Shown: positions 28,501 to 40,500 of the stretch, piece by piece
How the letters are laid out: the number at the start of each line of letters is the position of its first letter
How positions within the stretch are numbered: the first letter of the stretch is position 1
From: Echinarachnius parma
Taxonomy: Eukaryota; Echinodermata; Echinoidea; Clypeasteroida; Echinarachniidae
Reading direction: 5' to 3'
DNA: 64,000 nt
Assembly: GCA_037951105.1 (NCBI GenBank)
Contig: JBAMJV010009042.1
Coordinates: 1 to 64,000, forward strand
Translations under genes and position numbers: made by a program
The notes under the pieces: model-generated
What the model saw: the letters and a program-made list of their open reading frames with translations, nothing else
Told to the model about the DNA's origin: nothing
The model's database searches: none

Positions 28501-31500
28501 AATAGGAATAAATGTTAAAACGGCTTGCCATTGATTTGTACCAATTCGTACTGCATTCGTGGGTCTATTCGTGGGGATTCGTGTTCAGTGTGACCACTCC
28601 TTTAGCCTGCACTAGAGGGTGAAAAGAACTTTGCTTTAGATTAATAAATCTTAACCTTCTCCAAACCAAGTAGATACAAGTCCATTGATATCCTACGCTC
28701 GTAGTGAGCATACAGAATCAAGAGGAGCAATATGCGCTCCAGGCCATTTGAGTGGGGAACGTGTTGAGCCTGCGAACCCGTAACTTTTAGGCTGGAAATG
28801 AAAGGTGACCGGTCCGAGTGGAACTTAATTGAATTGACCATTAGAAGAATTTGCCCATTACATTTGCACCGTAGCAGCTTGTGTAAATTACTTACTTAAC
28901 CCGTTCAGGACGGACTGATTTTGCTACAACATGTATTCTCCGTAGACCAAAGGCCGAATATTTTCGGGACCAGTCCTGAACGGATTAATGTAAAGGTTAG
29001 TAAAGGATACTTAAGGTTATTAAATGACACTTGGGATTACTAAAGGTTCTTTAAGGTTACTAATATTCTTATTACTTGCTGAATAAAAATAAAGTGTGAC
29101 CAGGTCAATGGCAATTGAATTGACCCATAGAATGTGGTCATCATATCCGGTGTATATTATATTGACAACTTCTATATATAATTATTATAAAGTACATTAA
29201 ATTTGTACTCAAAGAGGATATCTTTTTACGTGGACATGAGATGGTATTTGACCTTTAAAATTACATTGATATGTCCAAGTCCAAGAACATAACAATTAAC
29301 AAATCCAGCCCACACTGAATGAAAATGGAAGCAAAGTTGTCAGTCCAAATAGCATTCAATTTAATTGGCCAGTAGAATGTAGCCCATCAGCATCTATATG
29401 AAGCTTTAGTCTGTAAATTTCTTTTCTTAAACGGGATGTTTCGTGGGATGTCGTGTTACACGTTACGTTAACAGTTGGCAGTAATTGACTCCTAGTTGCT
29501 AGATGACCTTTAGAAATGGTCAGCGGTAGGGGAAACTCACTAGTAGGAGCAGTCCTGATTGAGTGATAGAGTGATGACCAAGAGATTGACCAAGTCACAA
29601 ATACCCTTTTCACATACTATTACATGTAGCCCAGGGCTAGCCCGGGGCCAGTGAAATTGCACTTCGGGCCAGCAAAAATGTATAAAAGTCATATTTTGGG
29701 GGCCCGATCGGGCAAGCAGATTTTCAACTTGACCATTGACAAAATCAGAAAAAATATTGTTTTCCTTCCATGTCATGCTTCATCTATTCTCAAGGGTTTG
29801 ATCATGAAAGAGTGATATTTTGAAGAGTAAAAAGTGTACTCATGAAATCAAAATTTTGGGGCCAGTAAATTTTTCTTTCGGGCCACCAGAAAAGAGGGAG
29901 AGAATTATTTACTGGCCCGACCAGGTAGTCGTGTAGATTTTTTCTAGGACCTGGACAATGTTTTTTTATTGATTCGTATTCTAGAAGGGTTAAGAAACAA
30001 TTTCCAGCTTTGTTGCCACCTTGGCAACATTGGGCAACTTTTTTTATAAGCATTATAAAGTTAATTAAGCTAATTTGCATATTTGTGAAATAAGGTCAGG
30101 GTCATTTTCCTATCTCATTTTTACTTTCCCGGGTTCCCAATATACTGATTTGGGGGAATATGCAATTAGGTAAATACCTAATCTATGCAAATAATATGCA
30201 TTGCTATATGTTGCCATGATTACAACTAATCTTTGATATCTTGAATACATACTTAGAACATATCTGACAAATAATAATCGGGAATTATTGCTTATTAAGG
30301 GCTGTAGCCACTGAAAATCAATAATATTCATAAATATGCAAATTAGGGGCAGCCATCTTGAATTTCAGGGTGTTGCCCATATGGGCACTTACAAACGAGC
30401 ACTCAGAAATTGAAATCCTTGCCCCAAAATATGCTAGATACTTGTTTTTATCAATATTGCACTATTGCTAGATAGACAATGACCCCTGACCTTATTTTCA
30501 AAAAATATGCAAATTAGCTAATTAACGTTATAATGGTTATAAAAAAAAGTTGCCCAATGTTGCCAAGGTGGCAACAAAGCTGAAATTTTTTTCTTAACCC
30601 TTCTAGAATATGAATCAATAAAAAAAACGTTGCACTAAAGAACGTCTCCAGGTCTAATACACGAAGTATAGGACGTCTACCAGGACTAAGGCCACTAACA
30701 AAAATTTAAGTGTGGAGCCCTGCATGTAGCTCTTCTCTGTAATGTAGTCGGTCCTAATTGAGTGATGAGACAAAGAAATGTCCAAATCACAAATACCCTT
30801 TTCACTGCACATGTTAATTCTAATTTTGAATCGTTAGAAGTGATACATGATGTGGAAATTGTCTGATGCAAGCCTAAGTAGTTGCTAGGTGACCTTTACA
30901 AATGGACAGGGAAGGGGAACCTCGCCAGGAGCAGTCCTGATGAAGTGATGGAGTGATCAAAGAGATGACCAAGTCACAAATACCGTTTCCCTTTTCACAT
31001 ATTATCATTTTGTATGTATAGATCTAAATTTGAATCATTTCATTTTGTATGTATAGATCTAAATTTGAATCATTTCAGAAATGATGCATGATGCAAGCTT
31101 CTAGACGTTTACATCGCTTCAATCTTCATTATATTGTAAGGTCAAGATGAGCTATTTAACAGGCATTTTGCCTGTTTTAATTGTCATGGTGAATTGTCTG
31201 TAAGCAAACTCTACTGCTTTAAAGGGATCTAGTAACGTTGGCCGAATAATCAAAATGTGATTTGAATTCTAGTGGTTCCCTCATACCTCGTTGCATTTGT
31301 ATTAACAATAGAACCATGTGACTGACAGGTTTCGGTTTTTCGATTTCCCTTTTGTTAAAAAGATATTTACAATTGAAGTGCTCAGTTGATAAACTATCCA
31401 CTGGATAGTCGTAACCATGTATAAAGTCAGTGCAGAGCACCCATTTCAAAATGTTGATTCTAGTCTAAATATAGAGACATAAATGCACAGGTATAGGGAT

Positions 31501-34500
31501 TACCAGTATGATGATAATGTGAGAAAAGGATTGTATTATTTGTAGTCCCTGAGAAAAGTAAATTGACTTGTAAGATTACACAAAGTACAGGCAAACACTG
31601 GAATAAGTGTGCATGTAGAAGTCTTTTAAAGGTACTAAGTATTAGTAACATTGTCCAAATCCTTAAAATCCAATTGGAATTCTAGCGGTTCGCTCATAAT
31701 TTGTTTTATTTGTATTAACAATCAAAGCATGGGACAGGTTTAGGTTTTTCAAATTTCCATTTCGTTCAAAAGATATTTACGATTGAAGTGTTAGGATATT
31801 AAATTACCTACGGGACTTTTCCAGCCGTGTACAAAGTAAGTGCAATGAGTAAGAGAATATCACTTTGCATTTTCGCTCATTTCTCGCCAAAATAACATCC
31901 AATTAACTTGAAATTTTCACACATTACTTTCGGGACATATCAGATCACACATTATACACATTTTATTAACCACGCATCACTTTTTGCACTTGTCAACAAA
32001 GTTACTAGATCCCTTTAATACCAATCATTGGGTGGATTTGCGATTGAAAACAAATGGAGTTTTATTGTTCGGATTCCAATAGTTGCTTGGTGTGTTCCTC
32101 TGCTGCCATTGTTAATTGTTTTGCATGCTTGAACAGGTTCTGTGTGATGTTTGAATGTAGCACTGGCAGATATCGGAACACTATGTGAATACCTGTTAGA
32201 AATTTAACTTCTTTTCCCATTCTCTTTAGATACAAAGTATTGTCCATGCTGGCTATGTCTGTCAAACAAGTAAAACCAAGACATAACACTGGGAAGCCAT
32301 TTTTTTAAAAGGCAAAATCCTACATTCAGGCCCAGGTCATTGAGAAATTCAGGCCCCTTCTAATAAATTGGGCATTGGGACTCAGTTTGTAGGCCTTGAC
32401 TTATAGTTGAAGCTCACTGGCATCACGACTTGTAATAAAATCATTTTTTATAGCCCCAAACCAGAAGTGAGTGGCCCAAAAGAAATTAAAAATATACAAG
32501 TACATGAAATATCTTTTCCATTGATATGTTTCTGTCTCACATTTTCCCCTTTCCTCCCCTCATTGTATTGCTAAAGGCCCAGTCCCATACTGACGATTTT
32601 CACGGCGACTCGCAACGATTTACTAGAACGAATCGACTCGACTCGATTTAGCCATGGTTTTGGGCATGGGCTTTTGTAATACCTATTCATCAGGGGGATG
32701 AATGAATAGATCATCCCCCAGTTGAATGGGTATTAATGACAGATCTACGCCCATGGTTTTGGGGAAGAACCGATACGATGTAATACGATGCAACACGACC
32801 TAAGCGATTTTCTTGACGAACTTGGATCATTCTAAAAGCACTCTGATTGATTTTTGGATTTTAAGACCACCTGCAGAAAGTCATAATTTTCTAACAAACA
32901 CGACTGGGAGGAACGTACATCAGCAACAATTCACGAACAGGTGATTGAATCGGAAGTTCAGAACTGAATATCCAATGCCAATTTATAATGTTTCTCTGAA
33001 AAATCGATCGACTTGACATTTCTTAAAGAGTTCTATAGAATGTTATTAATCCATGACCTCTGGAATCTGGTTCTATGGAACATTCAAAATGTAGTAGTAC
33101 CGTTAATCCATTAGTAGTTAACCCATTGAAAACAATTTTATTTCTAGAGGTATAAAAGTCTTGAATATTTCTGTGACCAGTCTTGACTGGGTTTATTACT
33201 TATCTGAGTTGGCAGTTATGAGTCCTTTCATTCCCTCATTACTTGAAGAAAAAACCTGATCGTTCAGCGGTTCAGTCTCAATTGCAGCCCATAATCGTTA
33301 ACCTTTTGAATGAAAAGCATCGAATAATACAGCAGGCGAATGGAACTTAGAACATAATCAACCTGAATTGTGTACAGGGGTCTATAATGATGTTGTGCGC
33401 GAGTTTGTGTGTTGCTTGTCTTTATTTTGTCTTTTTTGAGTTGTAAGTTTTAAGATATGTACAATTTTGTATTAGTTCTTGTCTTTAGGTTAGTTTGTTC
33501 TTTATAGAAGAACTTTATCAAATACAAATAAAAATTTTTAAAATGAATTTGAACCTAATTTTAAAGGTTAGATTGTTTTTGTATACAGTGTAGAACTATA
33601 ACATTAACTATAGGGGAAACCTGAAGTTGGGCCTTTTTATTATTTATTTGTTACTTTGAACCTAAATTTGTGAAATGGTTTGGAAACCAGATTAGTTTTA
33701 GGTTTTGTTTGTCCCAATTCCTGGTGATTTGTTGGAACACGTGCACTCATTTATAGAACTCAGGAATAGGAAAACATAATACCGGTCTGCATTTGAAAGA
33801 TATTTGCTGAGCCAACTTTTTCTTCCTTCATTGATGATTTGCAACATTTCAGAAGTTGACTGGAATCTGACCTCATTTCATATTCTCTAGAAGTAGATTT
33901 TTTTTTTTTTTCGTTGGCTACTTTTGTATAGAAGTCCACTAGCTAAACAAAATTAGTGTGGAGCCCTGCATATTCATGTATTCTACTGGATATATCACAC
34001 AGTCCTCTCCTATACATGTAATGTGCAGTATTCTGAAAGTTCATTGGTTGTGTAAATTCAGGTAAGGGTTAGCACTAGCTGGCAGGCAGGCGGGTATAAT
34101 GCCAAGATGAACTCCTACGCAGTCCCCAACCAACCAACTGTTCCTATCCAGTCAATGCCCTCCTGACATTTAACAACATTTCTTCTCCCTAATACTTTGT
34201 ACTAGGTATTTTTTTTCCTGAACCATTTTTAATATTTCACCATTTCGATGCCCTGGTGAAGTGGTTGTGGAAGCGTGTGCGTGTTGCACATTGTACTCTT
34301 TCATTCTCCTTTCTATTTACCGACTCCAAAGCAGGTTTAATACTTAACCCATACTAGATTTTGAATTACCCTTAAAGTTATACAGGACCCTACCCGGTTC
34401 CTGTTCTATCTAGGCAAGGTGTTAAGAGTTAAGACCATCTTAGGCACATTCAGAACTTGTGGAAATTAGTTAGTTTAACTTTGGGCTTAGAGAGTAAATA

Positions 34501-37500
34501 GTGACTGTTTTTTCTTCTTCTGCATTTCAATGTGTCAAAATATTCGTTCACAACAATAATAATTCAGTCTTAATAATATTACAAGTATATATCTCTAGAT
34601 CTATATGACGGCTTTAAATTTCAATCATGCCTCAGATAGTGGCATTGAAGTGGCATTGTGAGGAATGACACCCACTCCGTGCATGCAGTGCAAAATTTCC
34701 ACAAATAATCGTAACAAAATATGGTTTATTGTTCTGATGGTGACTGATGACCCGTCTAGGAAATCAATCTGTCTTTGGCCATCCATGCAAGTCTCTGTTT
34801 GGAAACCATCGTAAAACGTAAACGTATACTACTGTTTTGCTAAAAACGAACTTCACCCGAAAGGTTGTCCCGGTAGTAATGTGAAGAGCTTGTTTGTGTA
34901 TTGTGCTATCGTAAACTCAACTCGCCAGTTTTCCCTCCTTGAAGAGAAATCCAGTATCAGCTGGTTTTATATTATGTCAAGACAAAAGAAACTGGATGGG
35001 TTATTGGGTTGCCTTTCTTTGTCAGTATGTAAAACGAGCACTACCTCTACTACTCTTGCTTCTGGCATTCTGCTCTTCAGCTCATGGAGGAAAATATTAC
35101 ATTTATTTAAAATCAGCTTTTTAAAGTCTCAATTGTTCTAAATTTCTAACAAACTTAAATGTATAATATCAATTTTTCAATTGCTCTAAACAAAAATTGC
35201 TAGGTGAGATAAGTTATTTTATGATTGAAAAAGAGCAAAGAAAATGGGATTCCAACAGGAATCCCATTTTTTGTTGGCCCTTTTTCAATCACATTATATA
35301 TTTCTGGTCAGTTTCTCTATATGTTTGAATAAGTTATTTTAGGCGGTTTTCTCAGTCAGACGACAGACAGTTAATTGAAAATGTCAACTCAACAACTTTT
35401 CTCCTTGAACAGATATCTCGGATACCAACTGTTTGTAATATAATCTGATCCACAATTTGCGCTAATGTTGAGTTACAACAGTTAGTGTCATCACCATGTC
35501 AGTTACTTGTGGGGGCTCGGGGAGATTAACCCCTTGAAATGCCAACAGAGCTCCTTAAAATCATAACAGATCCCCCTTAGATATAGATATAAAGATAATA
35601 TACATTTATTTCAATGCAAAACTAATTTTAGAGTGCTGTTAGCTTGAAAAGTAGTCTCCCCCCCCCCCCCCCCCCCCAAAAAAAAAAAAAAAAATCCCTG
35701 ATGTCTTTCTGTTTGAACATTTGAGGTCAGTGTTCTCAACAAGTGGTTTGAACTCCAAATCACCCTTGTGAATGTGACATACATGTTTACAAACATGTAC
35801 ATGTAATACTGTGTCTTGCAAGTTACATGAAGAAATGCCATGAAATGTATAATTCAATACAAGTAATATTTTGACCTTAAATGTACTTTTGAAAGGTTCA
35901 TTGAAGCATTTTGACTAGCCCCGACTCCCAAAAATATTGATTCATGAGAATGTTATAATTTATGTTTTTGTGGGGACAGTAAACATGTCAACTACCATAC
36001 ATGCAGAGAAATTGCTTTGCTAAGTCACTACATCTAAGTAAAGAATTTTCCGCCATTATTGTTTCTGAATTTGAAATTGTTATTGAATAGCATCAAATTT
36101 GTATTTACTTTACTTGAAATTTTGGTTGTTTTCTGTAAGTGCAGAGTATTAATAAACAAGCTATTTTCAGTGACGGGAAATTGCTAAATGCTATTTTAAT
36201 ACACAAACATTTTCAACCATAAATACATTACTTTTGAATGTGAAATCGTTTATTGACTAGCATCAAATGTTTATATACTTCACTTGAAAGTTTGTTATTT
36301 TCTGTTAGTGCAGCGTGTTTTGTAATTAATGGCATGCACTTGTAAACAAGTCAACTCCCAAGATGGGAAATTTGCGGTGAACGGAACGTGTGCAGCCCTC
36401 GTAATTTGTAATTTCATTAGTCTATTAAGTTTTCTTTAGATTTGCGCAATTCAAGGCCAGCCAGCTACTCGATTGAGAGAAGGGAACACTTGTACTCTCT
36501 GAAAAGAAACGGGGAACCAAGTCAACCAACGTAATTTTGCATTTGATAAGTTCCCTTGTTTTGCCAATGTTGGCGTACTGTGTGTATTGTACATTAATTC
36601 AAATGCCATTTCATAATGGGACACTAAAATGTTTAAAGAAATGCGTAGATGATAAACAGTTCCACAGCTCTCATAGCTTTTGCCAGCCTTTCCATAGATC
36701 TTAGTTGTTAAATTCGACTTTTGGGAATGATAATGATAATCTTGTATTTTAATGTCTTTGGTCTTTGCGTACATCGTACAGCGTAGAATCTTTTTGACTT
36801 GTATCATATTTGCATGTTATATACAGGGATGCATAATTTGGGCCATGTACACGTACATAGGACTTCACTACTAAACTGCTTTTCAAGAATCAATTAATTA
36901 CGTTTGTTGACCTTGTGTTCATTAATGATAATGTTGTAAGTCTTTGTATTTATTTTTTCACTAACAATAATGTTGAATTTTTTTTTCATACAGGGATACA
37001 TTGGATACACTGGACTTTACTTGCCCGACTGATAAACAAAAATTAACAGAAATTTGATTCTTAGTTTGGGGTCACTCAATTCTGATTTAGGGTCAGCAAA
37101 ATTGAATAAATCTCTATTTCACTTGCCCACCTGGGCCTCAATGAAAAAAGGTTTATTGCATAATGTTTTATTTCTTTGTATTTATTTCATTGCATACAGG
37201 GATGCATCGTTTGGGCCGTGCACGTACAACCTCACGCTACTAGACTGCTTGAAGGGGCTGGACAAGGCGGTCGCACACAATTTCCTTGACTTTGAGAACT
37301 TTGATGTGGAGGAGTACGAACACTACGAGGTAAGTTATCATTGTAATTGAAAATGAAAATGAGCAAAGAAAATAGAGCTTCCCCAGGATTTGAACCCGAG
37401 ACCTATGGCAGGGCTCGACACTAGCACTTGCCCGCTTGCCTGGGGCAAGTAAAACTTGGTGTTGGGAAAGTGAAATGTCATAAATTGTCTGGTTTGCTTG

Positions 37501-40500
37501 CCCGATCGGGCAACTAAATAATTGTTCAGCTATGAGAGAATAATTTCATTTCTTACATCTAGAGTAAACCTTCAAAATATATTGATTTTACTTGCCAGGA
37601 AGGAGGGCCAGTAGAGAAAAAAGTTAGTGTGGAGGCTTGCCTATGGATTGCTGGAAGGGTGCTCTTACTCGGTGCTTGAAATTAGCATAGGCCCACTGGT
37701 CCGGGGCCACTAAAAAATTGGCTCTGGGCCACCAAATTTAATTAATCCTAAATTCTACTGGCCCGATCGGGCAAGCACATGTCACAGAATTTGTTATGTT
37801 TTTCTTTGTTTGGGGCCAACAGATATAGGTTTCGTTCGGGCCACTAGAAGTTGACAAATCTTGTTTTTACTTGCCCGACTGGGCCACAAGGCAAAAATGT
37901 TAATTTCTAGCATTGTGGAAGAGTTACTGACTGAGCTAGAAAGCTCCTGTGAAGTTTGTTGAACCCTTTTCAATGCCCATGAGGCGTGATGGTCATAAAC
38001 TATAATAAACCTGATAGTTAGGCGGCTAAGGCTAATAATTGTGCACTTTTTGAAGAAAGCATGAAAGTCCTACCATATAATCTCCAGGATATGAGAATTA
38101 TTTTCCCCCGTGGAAGTTCGCTGAATTTGACCTCAAGTGACCTTTAGAGGTCATGACCTTTTCCTTCCCTTTTTCGCCATTTTGGGGGTTATTTTACTTG
38201 CTTCTCCTATATTTTGTTCTGAATATAATTATAGCAAGTATACTCGGATCCGTAGGGAGACAGTGGTCTTGTTAGATGTCGGGGTCATGAAGTCAAAGGT
38301 CATATAGCACATTATTTACATTAGTCGTGTAAATGGTCCTATTAATAATAATAATAATAATAATGCATTTATATAGCGCATTTTCCATATAGAATGTTCA
38401 AATGCGCTTAAATAATTACTTAAATTATTATTACCCATGGTCATCGGGTACATATCAAACCTACACAATGATATTGCGTACTTTCTCAACTCCCCGGGGA
38501 GCATACTAGCCAAGCTGCCACTGATGATGGCATGTATCATGCCTGGAGACCTTTATTAGCCCAATTTATTTTGTTTATTCATGTACTAAATGGTTTCTAT
38601 AGAAAATTTAGCGAGATTGCCACATTGGCTTTTTTTATAACCATTATTAAGATAATTAGCTAATTTGCATAACTCCGAAATAAATTAAGAGGTCAGTATC
38701 TATCTAGGAATAATAACGCCAGTAATTAAAACAGCTATTTTAAGGTATTTTGGGACAGGCAATCCAGTTCCAATGCTCATTTGCATGTGATATATGGGCA
38801 ACACCCAGAAATCATAGATGTATGCCCCTAACTTGCATATTCATGAATATTATTGATTTTCAGTGGTTATCGCATGTAATGAGCAAACATTACAAGTAAT
38901 TATTTTTCAATCATATTCTAATTATGTATTAAAGGTATTTCAACTTGGTTGCCACATTGGCAACCTCTGACATCCCATATAATTAGCATAATTAAGTAAT
39001 TAACCTAATTTGCATATTCTTAGAAATGTATAGTATATTGGAAACCCGGAAAGTAAAAATGACAAGTAAAACCACTTTTCCAAGGTTTAGGGGGCAACAA
39101 ATCCATTTATAATACCTATTTCCTCATATCACCATGGCAACCTCATTAAATCCAAGATGGCTGCTCCCAAAATTACAAATGTTATGATACACAAGTTGGT
39201 TATTCTGGTTATGTTTCATCGAGATGATGACTTTTTGACTTTCAAATTATTGGAATTGGCAACTAGAATACTGGAGGCACAATTAAGTTCGTTTCTTACA
39301 TTGAAACAGGGTATAATGAAATAAATGTGTTAATATTGGTAAATATAATTTTTCCTTTAAAAAGCGAAAGGCGGGCATCTTGGATTTACATGGGTTGCCA
39401 TGGTGATACGCCGATTTGAATATATCATAAATGGATTTGTTGCCCCCCGTGGAAAAAGTGGTGTTACTCGTCATTTTTACCTTCTGAATTTGCAATATAT
39501 ATACACACATTTTCATGATTTAGTAGAATATGCAAATTAGATAAAAAGCCTAATTTTGCTCTTTATATCCATTTTTAGAGATTGCGAAGGTGGCAACCAA
39601 GCTGAAATATCTTTAATACACATTTATAATATGATTTCGTGTTATTTCTGCTGATTATAGGCTGTAGCTACTGAAATTCAATAATATTATTAAATATGCA
39701 AATTAGGGACAGCCATCTTTGATTTCAGGGTGTTACCCATATAGCACATGCAGATGAGCATCGGAAATGGATTCCTTACACCCTAATAGCCTGAAATTAG
39801 TGTTTTTTATTACTATAGTATTATACTATTCATACTGTAGATATAAACTGACCTCTGAAATTATTTCATAATTATGCAATTATCTAATTATTTTATAATG
39901 CTTATAGATAAAATGCCCGAAGTTGCGAAGGTGGCAACTTCACTGATTGTGTTAGTTTTTTTAAAGGTGCCAAAAGGCTTAATGGCACTTTGAGGGCCTG
40001 TATTTTTAAAAACATACTGAACTGAAAACTTATTTTTGTATTTTCTTATAGCATCCACCTAGATTGATCTCCCATACCTTAACGAAAATATTTGGACTTC
40101 CCTTTATATAGGTCAGATAACCCTAAAGGGCCAATTGTTAACGGAAATTTGTCAACCAAAAATGGGTTAAATTATGTTCAGGTATAAAAAAACACTAACA
40201 GATTTTTTTGTTTTTTTATTTGTTGATAATTATGAACGAGTGTGAGTTAAACTTTCAGAAAATTAACGGCGCTTAATATGTAAAGTAATATTTTGACAGT
40301 ACAATGCCATCAAAATTGGTGTTTCGGACGTTACATCCTCCGTTAACAATTTAACCCCTCATTACCCCTACCAGTATCATAATTTATTGAAATGATATCA
40401 GTATGAAAATTGAACTAACAGTTTCCTCATCATGTTGCCTAAAAGGGAAATGCCTGATTTCTTAAGCCAGCGATTAACAAAAAAAAAAACATGAAATGCA

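Larger units (their letters stand above)
29530..31085 (+). repeat. Three dispersed copies of a CAAATACCCTTTTCAC segment
   Basis: GCAGTCCTGATTGAGTGAT...CAAGTCACAAATACCCTTTTCAC occurs near 29550-29615, 30746-30805 and 30930-30990, separated by the inserted repeats. A separate 35-bp exact-looking duplication (GTATGTATAGATCTAAATTT...) lies at about 31010-31078. Confidence 0.6.
37375..37947 (-). repeat. tRNA-like (SINE-type) sequence split by two insertions
   Basis: On the minus strand the parts read GGAGCTTTCTAGCTCAGTCA...GAGCAC (A-box region, intact D stem) and GGTCTCGGGTTCAAATCC (B box) with matching acceptor ends GGAGCTT/AAGCTCT. Two GCCC...GGGC elements interrupt it: 37409-37639, flanked by CCTATGG on both sides, and 37670-37923, flanked by TTACT. 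The anticodon stem does not pair, so it is tRNA-derived and not a working tRNA. Confidence 0.65.

Noticed and set aside
35611-35857. Gly-rich and Phe-rich frames at a poly-C/poly-A junction
   Set aside because: Direct translations of homopolymer tracts.
36451-36807. 118-codon open frame on the minus strand
   Set aside because: It lies in intron 5 just upstream of the exon 6 relic, has no motif and shows no splice-compatible neighbours.
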